Assembly (NCBI RefSeq): GCF_040049255.1
Contig: NZ_JBDZDR010000002.1
Coordinates: 872,370 to 936,369, forward strand
Direction: 5' to 3'
Source of the DNA: Pseudaminobacter sp040049255
Lineage (GTDB): Bacteria > Pseudomonadota > Alphaproteobacteria > Rhizobiales > Rhizobiaceae
Length of the DNA: 64,000 nt
In this document: positions 17,924 to 26,886 of the stretch, in pieces
Numbering within the stretch: the stretch's first letter is position 1
Layout of the letters: every line of letters begins with the position of its first letter
The notes under the pieces: model-generated
The model's input: only the letters and a program-made list of their open reading frames with translations
Databases searched by the model: none
What the model was told of the DNA's origin: nothing
Program-made: the position numbers and the translations under genes

Positions 17924-17952
17924 TTGACCAATGTGATTAATATCACATACCT
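17924..17952 (+). promoter_or_regulatory. CRP/FNR-like palindrome overlapping a possible promoter
   Basis: TGTGAT-TAAT-ATCACA at 17932-17947 fits the CRP consensus TGTGA-N6-TCACA exactly and is also close to an FNR-type site. A TTGACC at 17924-17929 with ATACCT 17 bases downstream could be the -35/-10 pair of the peptide importer operon. A site between the two hexamers would normally repress. Assignment to the operon starting at 18003 is by position. Confidence 0.5.
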
Positions 17953-18002
17953 TTCGCCAAGGTCCTGGCGGACCCCAATGAACAGTTCCGGAGGAGGACA
18001 AG

Positions 18003-19550
18003 ATGAGTTTTTGGAGCAGTTCCCGCGCGCAGGCGTCGGGCGCGTTGTTGCGCGGCGCAGCCCTCCTGGCGATAGGGCTGGGCTCGGCGGTTCCGGCGCT
18101 CGCCGCCGATACCATCCGCATCGTTTCGCCCTACCAGACCACCACGCTCGACCCGATGCGCTCGGCAGCCGCCGGCAACATCGAGACCTATGGCCAGCTC
18201 TACTCGCGCCTCCTGCGGCGTGATCCCGAGACCGGCGCGCTGGAGCCCGCACTTGCCGAAAGCTGGGACATTTCGGCCGATGGCCTCACCTACACCTTCC
18301 ACCTGCGCGACGCGCAGTTCTCCGACGGCTCGGCCATTACCGCCGATGACGTGGCCTTCAGCCTCGACCGCATCCGCAGCGACAAGAAGTCGGCCTATCC
18401 GGCACCGCTGGGCGCAGTGAAGTCGGTGACCGCGGCCGATCCGAAGACCGTCGTGGTCAAGCTGAAATCGGCTTTCGCGCCCTTCCTCGGCAATCTCGAG
18501 ATCTGGAACATGGGCATCGTGTCCAAGGCCGATGTCGAAAAGCAGGGCGAGGAAAAGGCGTTCTCCACGGCGCCCGTGACCTCTGGCCCCTATGCGGTCA
18601 AGGAATGGAAGCCGAACGAAAAGCTCGTTCTGGAGCCCAATCCGCATTACTGGCGCCAGGGCTATCCGAAGTCGGACGCCAGCGTCGAGTTGATCGAGAT
18701 CGCTTCGCCCGAAACCCGCGTCGCCATGCTCAAGGCCGGCGAGGTCGACGTGATGCGTGCGGTGCCGTGGGCGCAGATCGACGATCTGAAGACCGTCGAT
18801 AACATCGACATGCGGCTCGAGCCCTCCACCACCATCTACATGACGCTGCTCAACCACAAGCGCGAGCCCTTCTCCAACATGAAGGCGCGCCAGGCCGCCG
18901 CCTACGCCATCGACAACAAGGCGCTGGCCAAGGCCATCACGCGCGGCTACGCCGAACCCGCCAACACGACCTTGCCGGGCAGCATCGATTTCCACGACGA
19001 CGTATATCCGGGCATTCCCTACGACCCCGCCAAGGCGAAGGAACTGCTGGCCGAGTCCGGCATGGCCGGCCATGAGGTGAAGATCCTCGCGACCGCCGGG
19101 GCGACCGAGCAGCAGATGGCATTGCTGCTCCAGGCGCAGTGGCAGGCGATCGGGCTGAAGCCGGTCATCGTCAATGTCGACGGCGGCGCCTGGTGGGATT
19201 CCACTGGCAAGGGCGACTACGACGCAGCGGCCAACTGGTGGTACAACGAGACTCCCGATCCCGACCTCGCCGTTCGCTGGGCGGTGTGCGGCTCCTGCGG
19301 CTCGAACTCCTACAACACCTTCTATGAGAACCCGAAGGTGGACGAGCTGGTCGAAAAGGGTACGACCGAGACCGACACGGCCAAGCGCGCGGAGATCTAC
19401 AAGGAGATCCAGAAGATCACCACCGAGGAAGTCGCGCAGATTCCGCTCTACTACGCGCCGAATGCGGTGGCCTATTCGAAGCGCATCGAGGGCATCAAGC
19501 TCACCCCGACCCTCCAGTGGACGCTGGAAGACACTTCCATCGTGAAGTGA
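18003..19550 (+). CDS. Peptide/opine-type ABC transporter substrate-binding protein (SBP family 5)
   Basis: A 515-residue periplasmic binding protein of the DppA/OppA/NikA class. A signal peptide covers about residues 1-32 (hydrophobic stretch, ending near PALAADTI). The family block is seen in LEPALAESWDISADGLTYTF and LRDAQFSDGSAITADDVAFS. The GGAGGA site lies 5-8 bases before the ATG. It opens an operon with two permeases and a double ATPase. A downstream NylB-like hydrolase and an amidase remnant suggest that the ligand may be an amide or modified peptide, but this is inference. A stem-loop follows at once. Confidence 0.93.
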   Translation: MSFWSSSRAQASGALLRGAALLAIGLGSAVPALAADTIRIVSPYQTTTLDPMRSAAAGNIETYGQLYSRLLRRDPETGALEPALAESWDISADGLTYTFHLRDAQFSDGSAITADDVAFSLDRIRSDKKSAYPAPLGAVKSVTAADPKTVVVKLKSAFAPFLGNLEIWNMGIVSKADVEKQGEEKAFSTAPVTSGPYAVKEWKPNEKLVLEPNPHYWRQGYPKSDASVELIEIASPETRVAMLKAGEVDVMRAVPWAQIDDLKTVDNIDMRLEPSTTIYMTLLNHKREPFSNMKARQAAAYAIDNKALAKAITRGYAEPANTTLPGSIDFHDDVYPGIPYDPAKAKELLAESGMAGHEVKILATAGATEQQMALLLQAQWQAIGLKPVIVNVDGGAWWDSTGKGDYDAAANWWYNETPDPDLAVRWAVCGSCGSNSYNTFYENPKVDELVEKGTTETDTAKRAEIYKEIQKITTEEVAQIPLYYAPNAVAYSKRIEGIKLTPTLQWTLEDTSIVK

Positions 19551-19560
19551 GCCAAGACAG

Positions 19561-19590
19561 GCGACGCGCTTTCACCCGAGAGTGCGTCGC
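19561..19590 (+). other. Intercistronic stem-loop after the binding-protein gene
   Basis: Arms GCGACGCGCT (19561-19570) and AGTGCGTCGC (19581-19590) form a 10-bp stem with one G-U pair and a 10-base loop, 11 bases after the stop codon. There is no T-run, so a 3'-stabilising or attenuating role is more likely than full termination. A possible GTG start for the next gene at 19582 lies inside the stem, which argues against its use. Confidence 0.6.
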
Positions 19591-19614
19591 CTCTGCTGTA
19601 ATCGGAGAACCGGA

Positions 19615-20553
19615 TTGGCCCTTCTGCAACTCATCGCGCGGCGCCTGATACAACTCGCCGGCGTGCTGCTCGGGATCAGCGTCGTGACGTTCCTGCTGCT
19701 GCACATGGCGCCCGGCGACCCGGCAAGGCTTCTCGCCGGCGATCGGGCAAGTGCCGAGACCATCGCGGTCATCCGCTCCCAATACGGGCTGGACCTGCCG
19801 CTCTGGCGCCAGTTCCTCACCTATCTCATGAACCTGCTTGGCGGCGACATCGGCCAGTCGCTGCGCTTCCAGCGGCCGGTCAGCCAGCTCATCCATCAAT
19901 TCATGTGGCCGACCCTGTTCCTGACCGTCTATGTGGTGTGCCTCGCCGTGCCGCCGACGGTCGCGCTCGCGATCCTTAGCGCGCGCAAGCCCGGCGGGAC
20001 CGCCGACCAGGTCACCCGTCTCATCGGCACCGCCGGCCTGACCATCCCGGTCTTCTGGCTGGGCATCATGATGTCGCGCTTCTTCGGCGTCAGCCTGGGC
20101 TGGTTCCCGGTGTCGGGCTATGGTGTCGGGTTTTCCGAGCATCTCCATCACCTCTTCCTGCCGGCGCTTTCCACGGCCATCTGGGTGGTGCCGGTGCTGA
20201 CGCAGAGCCTGCGCGCGGCGCTGATCGAAAAGGCCACGGCCGACTTCGTCACGGCTGCCCGCGCTCAAGGGGCGAGCGAGCGGGAGATTTTCTGGCGCAC
20301 GGTTCTGCCCAACGCCGTGCTGCCGACGCTCAACCTGCTCGGCGTCATGGTTGCCTTCATGATCGGTGGCGCCATCATCGTCGAGACCGTCTATGCCGTT
20401 CCCGGCCTGGGCACGCTGATGATCGGCGCGCTGCTGGGGCGCGACTACTATGTCGTGCAGGGCCTCACGCTGGTCTTTGCGATGTCGACCGTTCTGGTCA
20501 CGCTCGCCGTCGACCTGCTCACCGCCTTCATCGACCCGCGCGTCCGGCTTTGA
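19615..20553 (+). CDS. Peptide-type ABC transporter permease 1 (DppB-like)
   Basis: A 312-residue inner-membrane permease with six hydrophobic segments. It has the DppB/OppB N-terminus (ARRLIQLAGVLLGISVVTF, then HMAPGDPARLL) and the EAA-type loop RAALIEKATADFVTAARAQG. I place the start at the TTG at 19615, which has GGAGA six bases upstream and gives the usual N-terminus; the GTG at 19582 is buried in the stem-loop. The second permease begins 11 bases after its stop. Confidence 0.9.
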   Translation: MALLQLIARRLIQLAGVLLGISVVTFLLLHMAPGDPARLLAGDRASAETIAVIRSQYGLDLPLWRQFLTYLMNLLGGDIGQSLRFQRPVSQLIHQFMWPTLFLTVYVVCLAVPPTVALAILSARKPGGTADQVTRLIGTAGLTIPVFWLGIMMSRFFGVSLGWFPVSGYGVGFSEHLHHLFLPALSTAIWVVPVLTQSLRAALIEKATADFVTAARAQGASEREIFWRTVLPNAVLPTLNLLGVMVAFMIGGAIIVETVYAVPGLGTLMIGALLGRDYYVVQGLTLVFAMSTVLVTLAVDLLTAFIDPRVRL

Positions 20554-20564
20554 GGAGACCGCAA

Positions 20565-21416
20565 ATGGCCGATGCCTCGACACTGCCCGATACCGCGCCG
20601 CGCGCCAGACGGATGACGCTCTCTATGACGGTGGCGATCGCCATCCTCGGCGGATGGCTGTTCCTTGCGCTGGCGGGTCCGATGATCGCGCCCTACGATC
20701 CGGACGCCATCGACATCATGAACATGCTTTCGCCGCCGAGCGCCGAGCACTGGTTCGGCACCGACCAGGTCGGCCGCGACATCTTCTCGCGCGTTCTGTT
20801 CGCCAGCCGGGTCGACCTGTTCCTGTGCGTGATCGGCGTCTTGCCGCCGCTTCTGATCGGAACCACGATCGGCCTGCTCAGCGGCTATTTCGGCGGCGTG
20901 GTCGACAGCCTGTTCATGCGCGTCTACGACCTGACCGTCGCCTTTCCCTTCTTCGTGCTGGTGCTGGCAATCGTGGGCGTGCTGGGCCCCGGGCTGGTCA
21001 ATTTCGTCATCGCGCTTACCCTCGTCGGCTGGGTCAGCTATGCGCGGCTGGTGCGGGCGGAAGTGCTGACGATCCGCGAAAGCGAATATATCCAGGCGGC
21101 CAAGTGCCTCGGCTATTCGCCCGTCGCGATCCTTACCCGCCACGTGCTGCCCAATGCCATCGGCCCCATCATCGCCTATGCGGTGAGCGATGCCGTGCTG
21201 GTGATGCTGGCCGGCGCGAGCTTCGGCTTCCTCGGCATGGGCGCGCAGCCGCCGCTCGCCGAATGGGGCGTCATGATCGCCGACGGGCAGGCCTTCGTGC
21301 AGCAGGCCTGGTGGATCTGCCTGTTTCCGGGTCTGGCGGCGATTTCGCTCGGCCTTGGCTTCGCCTTCCTGGGCGACGGGCTTGGACAGATGCAGCGCAG
21401 GCAGGCCACGGCATGA
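20565..21416 (+). CDS. Peptide-type ABC transporter permease 2 (DppC-like)
   Basis: A 283-residue inner-membrane permease with the DppC/OppC pattern: a hydrophobic first helix, then APYDPDAID and HWFGTDQVGRDIFSRVLFA, and the coupling loop RAEVLTIRESEYIQAAKCLG. The ATG at 20565 has GAGGAG eight bases upstream. Its stop overlaps the ATPase start (ATGA), so the proteins are made together. Confidence 0.93.
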   Translation: MADASTLPDTAPRARRMTLSMTVAIAILGGWLFLALAGPMIAPYDPDAIDIMNMLSPPSAEHWFGTDQVGRDIFSRVLFASRVDLFLCVIGVLPPLLIGTTIGLLSGYFGGVVDSLFMRVYDLTVAFPFFVLVLAIVGVLGPGLVNFVIALTLVGWVSYARLVRAEVLTIRESEYIQAAKCLGYSPVAILTRHVLPNAIGPIIAYAVSDAVLVMLAGASFGFLGMGAQPPLAEWGVMIADGQAFVQQAWWICLFPGLAAISLGLGFAFLGDGLGQMQRRQATA

Positions 21417-23086
21417 GCAGGACAGAAGACATGATGCGGCCATTGCTCGAGGTCGAGAACCTCACCGTCGGCTTCGGCGAGTTCGACGCCGTCAAAGGCG
21501 TGTCGTTCCACCTGCATCCGGGAGAGATCCTTGGCATCGTCGGCGAGAGCGGCTCGGGCAAATCCGTCACCTGCCGCGCCGCCATGGGGCTGCTGCCCGG
21601 CGCGGCGCGGGCCAGCGGCCGGGTGAGGCTGGAAGGCCGCGGCCTGTTGACCCTCGGCGAGGCCGACTGGTGCGCCATTCGCGGCCGCGATATCGGCATG
21701 ATCTTCCAGAACCCTGCCTCACATCTCGATCCGCTGCGCCGCATCGGCAAGCAGATCGCAGCTCCCATGGTCCGGCATCTCGGCATCGGCCAGCGCGAGG
21801 GAATGCGCCGGGCGATCCGGTTGCTCGACGATGTCGGTATCCGCGAACCGGAAAAGCGCGCCCGCTCCTATCCGCACGAATTTTCCGGCGGCATGAAGCA
21901 GCGCGCCATGATCGCCGCCGCCATCGGCTGCGGGCCGAAGCTGCTGATCGCCGACGAGCCGACCACGGCGCTCGACGTCACCGTGCAGGCCCGCATCCTC
22001 AAGCTACTCAAGGATCTGAACCGCGAGCGCGGGCTGGCGATCATCCTCATCTCGCACGATCTCGGCGTCGTCGCCGACATCTGTTCGCGCGTGGTGGTGA
22101 TGCGCAGTGGCGAGGTGGTGGAACAGGGACCGATCGACGATGTCATCAGCCGCCCGCAGCACCCCTATACGAGGCTGCTGGTCGATTCCCAGCCGAGCCG
22201 CAAGACCTATCCCGGCGCGACGGCGGATCCGGAAAAAGCCGCACCGCTGCTCAGCGTCGAAAAGCTGTCGGTATCCTTCCCCGTCCGCCGCGACCTGATC
22301 GGCGGCCTTGCGGGCAAGGGCAGCTCATTCCTTGCCCTCGATGGCATCGACCTGCAGATCGCTGCCGGCGAGACGGTCGGCATCGTCGGCGAAAGCGGCT
22401 CGGGCAAGAGCACGCTGGCACGCGCGATCATTCGCCAGAACAAGCCTAGCAGCGGGGCGATCCGCCTCGACGGACAGGACGTCCATGACCTCGGCGGCGA
22501 TGCGCTCACGGCTTTTCGCCGGCGCGTGCAGATGGTGTTCCAGAATCCCTACGACTCGCTCAACCCGCGCATGACGATTGCCGAGGCCGTGGCCGAGCCG
22601 ATCTGGCGGCATGGCCTTGCCGACCGCAGGACGGCGCAGATGCAGGCCGACGAACTGCTGGAGATGGTCGAGCTGCCGCGTGCCCTTCGCGACCGCAAAC
22701 CGCGCCAGCTTTCCGGCGGGCAGTGCCAGCGCGTCGGGCTTGCGCGGGCGCTGGCGCTCAAGCCGCAATTGCTGATCGCCGACGAGATCACCTCCGCACT
22801 TGACGTTACGACCCAGGCACAGATTCTCGAACTGCTGCTTCGGCTGCAACGGGAGCGCGCCCTGACGCTGCTCTATATTTCCCACGATCTCTCCGTTGTC
22901 AGCGGCATCTGCCAGCGCGTCTATGTGTTCAAGGGCGGGCGGATCGTCGAAAACGGCCCGGCCCGACAGGTGCTTTCCGCCCCGCAAGATCCCTACACGC
23001 AGGAACTCGTCGGATCGCTGGCCCAACTGGCGCCCGTGAACTCAGCTTCCGTCTCAATACCGGTTTGGAACAATGCGTCTCGATGA
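21413..23086 (+). CDS. Double-domain peptide ABC transporter ATPase (DppD-DppF fusion type)
   Basis: A 557-residue protein with two complete nucleotide-binding domains. The first has Walker A GESGSGKS at 44-51, signature FSGGMKQR and Walker B LLIADEPTTALD. The second has Walker A at 326-333, signature LSGGQCQR and LLIADEITSALD. Each half keeps an OppD/OppF-type C-terminal extension (HPYTRLL; DPYTQELV). A single polypeptide therefore replaces the usual DppD plus DppF pair, as in GsiA. The ATG at 21413 overlaps the permease stop by 4 bases; upstream codons in this frame are antisense to function and only shadow the permease. Confidence 0.95.
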   Translation: MSRTEDMMRPLLEVENLTVGFGEFDAVKGVSFHLHPGEILGIVGESGSGKSVTCRAAMGLLPGAARASGRVRLEGRGLLTLGEADWCAIRGRDIGMIFQNPASHLDPLRRIGKQIAAPMVRHLGIGQREGMRRAIRLLDDVGIREPEKRARSYPHEFSGGMKQRAMIAAAIGCGPKLLIADEPTTALDVTVQARILKLLKDLNRERGLAIILISHDLGVVADICSRVVVMRSGEVVEQGPIDDVISRPQHPYTRLLVDSQPSRKTYPGATADPEKAAPLLSVEKLSVSFPVRRDLIGGLAGKGSSFLALDGIDLQIAAGETVGIVGESGSGKSTLARAIIRQNKPSSGAIRLDGQDVHDLGGDALTAFRRRVQMVFQNPYDSLNPRMTIAEAVAEPIWRHGLADRRTAQMQADELLEMVELPRALRDRKPRQLSGGQCQRVGLARALALKPQLLIADEITSALDVTTQAQILELLLRLQRERALTLLYISHDLSVVSGICQRVYVFKGGRIVENGPARQVLSAPQDPYTQELVGSLAQLAPVNSASVSIPVWNNASR

Positions 23087-23192
23087 ATATGTCACCCATG
23101 ACGGCACCGGCCTTGCCCAGTTGCTAAAGATGGAGTGCGGCGCGGGCATTTGGGGGCAGGGCCTGCCTGCGGTACAGGTCGGCAACTTCTAG
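23073..23192 (+). pseudogene. Remnant of an amidase gene (N-terminal stub)
   Basis: A 39-codon frame that starts inside the last 14 bases of the ATPase gene. Its first 18 residues (MRLDEYVTHDGTGLAQLL) closely resemble the N-terminus of amidase-signature enzymes (typically ...EY..HDATGLAELVRRGEV). The rest diverges into a short tail containing GLPAVQVGNF, which recalls the GLPxGVQLVG block near the amidase C-terminus. It lacks the whole catalytic Ser-Ser-Lys core. A large internal deletion is the simplest reading. It lies between the importer and its RpiR regulator. Confidence 0.5.
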
Positions 23193-23204
23193 GAGCGGGA
23201 TATC

Positions 23205-24134
23205 GTGGCAAAAGCGCGGAACAGGAAGGGTGCCGGGGTGCCGAACGGCAGCGAGGAAAAGATCGACCTCGAGGCGATCCTTCGCGCGCGCATGCCCGAC
23301 TTTTCCCCGTCCGAGCAGAACCTTGCCGCCTACATGCTCGACAATATCCAGACGCTGCCCTTCGAGACCGGCTCGAGCATCGCGCAGGCGGTTCGTGTCA
23401 GCGAGATGACCGTGTCGCGGTTCGTTCGCGGCCTCGGCTTCGAGAACCTGCGTGACCTCAAGAACCGGCTGCGCGTCTCGGTTGTCGAGAAGGACAGTGA
23501 CATCGACGATTACATGGCGCGGTTCCAGATGCACGAAGGCCAGCAGCAGGCGCTGCAGGAAAGCCTGCGCCTCGAGCTGGATGCCATCGTCAAGGCCTAT
23601 GCACTGACCACGACCGACATCTGGGACGAAGCCGCGAGCGCACTCGCCGAGGCGCGCACCGTCTACGTCGTCGGCTTCCAGGCGTCCAAGGGCCTTGCGA
23701 TGGATTTTGCCAGCCGCCTGCTCTGGGCCCGACCGAACGTCATTTTCGTCGACAATGCGACGGGCACCTTCGGCGAGATCATAACCGCCGATCCAAAGCA
23801 GAGCCTGGTGGTGATGGTGGACACCGCCGCTTACGCAGCTCGCGGCATCAAGCTCGCCGAAAAGCTGAAGTCGATGGAAATGCCGCTCATCATCGTCACC
23901 GACAAGTTCAGCCACTGGGCCTTCGCCTATACGCGTCTCGTGTTCGAGGCGCACACGCATGTGAAGACGTTCTGGGATTCGACGGCCAGCCTGAGCACCG
24001 TCCTCAACCTGATGATCGATGCGGTGGCGACCAAGCTCGGACCGAAGGCCAAGCGCAACTTCGAAATGATGAGCGACATGGGCAACCTGTTGGGCGAGTT
24101 CGTGGGCGGCAGCTATCTGCGCCGGAAGGATTGA
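23205..24134 (+). CDS. RpiR-family transcriptional regulator (HTH_6 + SIS)
   Basis: A 309-residue regulator. Residues about 25-100 are the RpiR helix-turn-helix (SEQNLAAYMLDNIQTLPFE, then SIAQAVRVSEMTVSRFVRGL). Residues about 140-270 form a SIS sugar-isomerase-like ligand domain (VYVVGFQASKGLAMDFASRL). The GTG start at 23205 has AGGAG upstream. RpiR proteins usually sense phosphosugars, but many alphaproteobacterial ones sit with peptide or amino-compound importers. It follows the importer genes directly and precedes the hydrolase, so it probably controls this operon. Confidence 0.9.
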   Translation: MAKARNRKGAGVPNGSEEKIDLEAILRARMPDFSPSEQNLAAYMLDNIQTLPFETGSSIAQAVRVSEMTVSRFVRGLGFENLRDLKNRLRVSVVEKDSDIDDYMARFQMHEGQQQALQESLRLELDAIVKAYALTTTDIWDEAASALAEARTVYVVGFQASKGLAMDFASRLLWARPNVIFVDNATGTFGEIITADPKQSLVVMVDTAAYAARGIKLAEKLKSMEMPLIIVTDKFSHWAFAYTRLVFEAHTHVKTFWDSTASLSTVLNLMIDAVATKLGPKAKRNFEMMSDMGNLLGEFVGGSYLRRKD

Positions 24135-24179
24135 GCCGCCGGCGGCCTCAGAATGAAACGAAGCGAAAGAAATCAAGCG

Positions 24180-25370
24180 ATGACCAGCATTCCTCCGTTC
24201 CGCGACCCGACAAAGCCGGGAGCAGCGCTCATCCCGCGGCAGGACTGGGACCGTGCGCCGTGGAACCGCTGGACGTTTCAGCATGTGCGCGACCTGGTGC
24301 CGACGACCCAGGTCTGGCGCGGCCAGGGGCCAGCGAGCCCGCTGCCCGAGAACCTGCAGGACATCGACGCGGTCGGCTTCGAGCTGGACGGGCGAAGCGA
24401 CACGATCGGCGGCTTCCTGCAGTCCAGCTATAACGACGGCATGCTGGTGCTGCATCGCGGCAAGGTGATCGCGGAGCGCTACCTGAACGGCATGACGCCG
24501 CACACGCCGCATCTGTCGCAGTCGGTGGCGAAATCGGTGGTCGGCACGGTCGCCGGCATTCTGATCGGCCGCGGTCTGGTCGACCCGGCTGCGCCCGTCA
24601 CCCAGTACCTGCCGGAGCTCGAGGCAACCGCCTATCGCGGCGCGACGGTGCAGCATGTGCTGGACATGACCAGCGGGGTCGTCTTCGACGAGACCTACAC
24701 CGCGCTCGACTCGCATATGGCGCAGATGGACGCCGCCTGCGGCTGGAAGGAGCGCCGGGACCCGAACTGGCCGTCGAATGTCTGGGATCTGATCCTGTCG
24801 CTGAAGGAAGCCGAGTGCGTGCACGGCGCCTCCTTCCGCTATCGCTCGATCGAGACGGACGTCCTGTCCTTTGTCCTGCAGCGCGCCGCCGGAATGCCGC
24901 TCGCCGAACTGGTGAGCCGCGAATTGTGGGGGCCGATGGGGGCGGAGGAAGACGCCTATTTCACCGTCGACCCGGCTGGCTACGCGCTCGGCGACGGCGG
25001 CTTCAACGCGACCCTGCGCGACTATGCGCGCTTTGCCCTGCTGCATCTGGGCGGCGGCGAGATCAACGGCCGGCGCATCGTTCCGGCTGCCTGGATCGAG
25101 GAAACGCGCTCGGGCGCCCGGCCGGAACTTTTCGGCGGCGTCTATCACGAAGTGCTGCCGGAAGGGGCCTATCACAACCAGTTCTGGATCGAGGACAGCA
25201 AGCGCCGCGCCTATATGGCGCGTGGCGTCTTCGGGCAGCTGATCTACCTCGACCCGGAGGCGGACTTCGCCGCCGTCATCCTCTCCAGTTGGCCGGAATT
25301 CGTCAGCACCACGCGCACCCGCACCGCGCTCGCGGCGGTCAGGGCCATTCGAGAGGCGTTGTCGTCGTAG
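24180..25370 (+). CDS. Serine hydrolase, beta-lactamase class C/NylB-like (family S12)
   Basis: A 396-residue enzyme of the penicillin-recognising fold. The nucleophile motif SVAK gives Ser115 and Lys118; the second catalytic element YRS gives Tyr221. Both the spacing and the surrounding blocks (TVQHVLDMTSGVVFDETY, FRYRSIETDVLSFVLQRA) are like 6-aminohexanoate-dimer hydrolase (NylB), where Ser112, Lys115 and Tyr215 act. No signal peptide is seen, so it should be cytoplasmic and act on an imported compound. The position after the peptide-type importer and RpiR gene suggests hydrolysis of the transported amide or ester. The start is uncertain: ATG at 24153 is in frame but neither has a strong ribosome site. 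Confidence 0.85.
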   Translation: MTSIPPFRDPTKPGAALIPRQDWDRAPWNRWTFQHVRDLVPTTQVWRGQGPASPLPENLQDIDAVGFELDGRSDTIGGFLQSSYNDGMLVLHRGKVIAERYLNGMTPHTPHLSQSVAKSVVGTVAGILIGRGLVDPAAPVTQYLPELEATAYRGATVQHVLDMTSGVVFDETYTALDSHMAQMDAACGWKERRDPNWPSNVWDLILSLKEAECVHGASFRYRSIETDVLSFVLQRAAGMPLAELVSRELWGPMGAEEDAYFTVDPAGYALGDGGFNATLRDYARFALLHLGGGEINGRRIVPAAWIEETRSGARPELFGGVYHEVLPEGAYHNQFWIEDSKRRAYMARGVFGQLIYLDPEADFAAVILSSWPEFVSTTRTRTALAAVRAIREALSS

Positions 25371-25404
25371 AGCGCCGCTTGCGGAACCGAGCGTTGAAGC
25401 CCCG

Positions 25405-25436
25405 GCGGAAATAGCCATTTACCAGGCTATTTCCGC
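25405..25436 (+). terminator. Stem-loop terminator between convergent genes
   Basis: A perfect 12-bp stem (GCGGAAATAGCC / GGCTATTTCCGC) with an 8-base loop lies 34 bases after the hydrolase stop. On the + strand it is followed by AGGATTTTC. It overlaps the last codons of the convergent DUF2200 gene, so it can act on both transcripts. Confidence 0.65.
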
Positions 25437-25777
25437 AGGATTTTCTCCATCGTCCTTCCCTTGGCGAGTTCGTCGATCAGTTTGTCCAGGTAGCGAATTT
25501 CCCGCATCAGGGGTTCCTGGATGTCTTCTACACGAACCCCGCAGATCACTCCCAAAATCAGCGAACGCGAGGGATTCAACTGAGGCGCTTGCGCAAAGAA
25601 GTCCTCGAAGCTTGTGTTCTTCGCCAACTGGTCCTTTAGCGTCTCTTGGCTATATCCCGTCAGCCAACGGATGATTTCATCGACCTCTGCTTTCGTGCGA
25701 CCCTTTTTCTGCGCTTTCGCGACATAATGGGGGTAAACGCTGGCCACGCTGACAGAATAGATGCGGTGCTTTGCCAT
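25427..25777 (-). CDS. DUF2200 family protein
   Basis: A 116-residue soluble protein matching the DUF2200 family over its whole length: HRIYSVSVASVYPHYVAKAQ at the start, KAEVDEIIRWLTGY in the middle, and RVEDIQEPLMREIRYLDKLI near the end. The family has no established function; it is sometimes encoded near growth- or stress-related genes. It is a single gene between two operons. No regulatory signal was identified. Confidence 0.85.
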   Translation of the reverse strand: MAKHRIYSVSVASVYPHYVAKAQKKGRTKAEVDEIIRWLTGYSQETLKDQLAKNTSFEDFFAQAPQLNPSRSLILGVICGVRVEDIQEPLMREIRYLDKLIDELAKGRTMEKILRK

Positions 25778-25904
25778 GCGTCCTCCAAGGCTTTCCGGGG
25801 ATCACCGGATCGAATGTAGCCGAGATCAATTTGCCCACCCTCGGAGGCAGTGTGGCAGCACAAGGACCCCTGCGTGCGCGCCTTCAGGGCGCCGGCGATC
25901 GCTG

Positions 25905-26885
25905 TCACAGCGGCCGCTTGAGCCACTTTGAGAGCACGCCGATGATGCCTTCGCGGAACATCAGTACGGCGATGACGAAAACGACGCCCTGCACCACGGT
26001 GACCCAGGCGCCGAGGCTGGCCAGATAATTCTGCATTGTGATGATGATGGCAGCACCGACCATTGGGCCGAATATCGTTCCCATGCCACCGAGCAACGTC
26101 ATCAGTACGACCTCGCCGGACATCCCCCAGTAGACATCGGTGAGCGACGCCAGCTGGACCACGATCGCCTTGGTGGCGCCGGCAAGGCCCGACAAAGTGG
26201 CCGACAGCACGAACACCGCCAGCTTGTAGTGGTCGGTGCGGTAGCCTAGCGACACAGCCCTCGCTTCATTGTCTCGGATCGCCTTCAACACCTGTCCGAA
26301 GGGGGAGTGGACGATGCGATGAATGAGGAGCACCCCGAGCAGGAAGATGGCCGCCACGACGTAGTAGAGCGTCATGGTGTTGGAGAGGTCGAGCAGGCCG
26401 AACAGATAGCCTCGCGGAACCGCCTGAATGCCATCCTCGCCTCCGGTAAAGGGCGCCTGCAATGCGAAGAAATAGATCATCTGGGCAAAGGCGAGGGTGA
26501 CCATCGCAAAGTAGATGCCCTGGCGACGGATGGCGAGGGCGCCGAAGACGAGGCCGAGGACGGCCGCGGTGAGCACGCCGGCGAGTATGGCGAGCTCGGG
26601 CGAAAATCCCCAGACCTTGGCGGCATGCGCCGAGACATAGCTTGCCATGCCGAAATAGGCGGCGTGGCCGAACGACAGCAGCCCGCCATACCCCAGCAGG
26701 AGGTTGAAGGCAGAGGCAAACAAAGCGAAGCACAGGAGCTTCATCAGGAAGAACGGATAAAGCAGGCCCGGCGCGACCAGAAGAAAGGCGGCGAGGCCGA
26801 GGAAAATCATCACGTGCAGGCGTTTGCCGCGGCCAGCCCGCTCGGCAAGAGCGGCGCCGGCTACCGGTTCTGCTTCAACGCTCAT
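25905..26885 (-). CDS. livM: Branched-chain amino acid-type ABC transporter permease LivM
   Basis: A 326-residue inner-membrane permease, last gene of a complete liv operon. It shows the LivM blocks FNLLLGYGGLLSFGHAAYFG, RRQGIYFAMVTLAFAQM and SPFGQVLKAIRDNEARA, with about eight to ten hydrophobic segments. It starts one base after the livH stop. It is a different locus from the livM at the left edge: the importers carry different binding proteins, so they probably take up different solutes. Confidence 0.93.
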   Translation of the reverse strand: MSVEAEPVAGAALAERAGRGKRLHVMIFLGLAAFLLVAPGLLYPFFLMKLLCFALFASAFNLLLGYGGLLSFGHAAYFGMASYVSAHAAKVWGFSPELAILAGVLTAAVLGLVFGALAIRRQGIYFAMVTLAFAQMIYFFALQAPFTGGEDGIQAVPRGYLFGLLDLSNTMTLYYVVAAIFLLGVLLIHRIVHSPFGQVLKAIRDNEARAVSLGYRTDHYKLAVFVLSATLSGLAGATKAIVVQLASLTDVYWGMSGEVVLMTLLGGMGTIFGPMVGAAIIITMQNYLASLGAWVTVVQGVVFVIAVLMFREGIIGVLSKWLKRPL

Positions 26886-26886
26886 G

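Noticed and set aside
23124..25418. 764-codon open frame on the - strand
   Set aside because: It lies fully opposite the RpiR and serine hydrolase genes; its His/Arg/Asp-rich product is typical of the reverse of high-G+C coding DNA.
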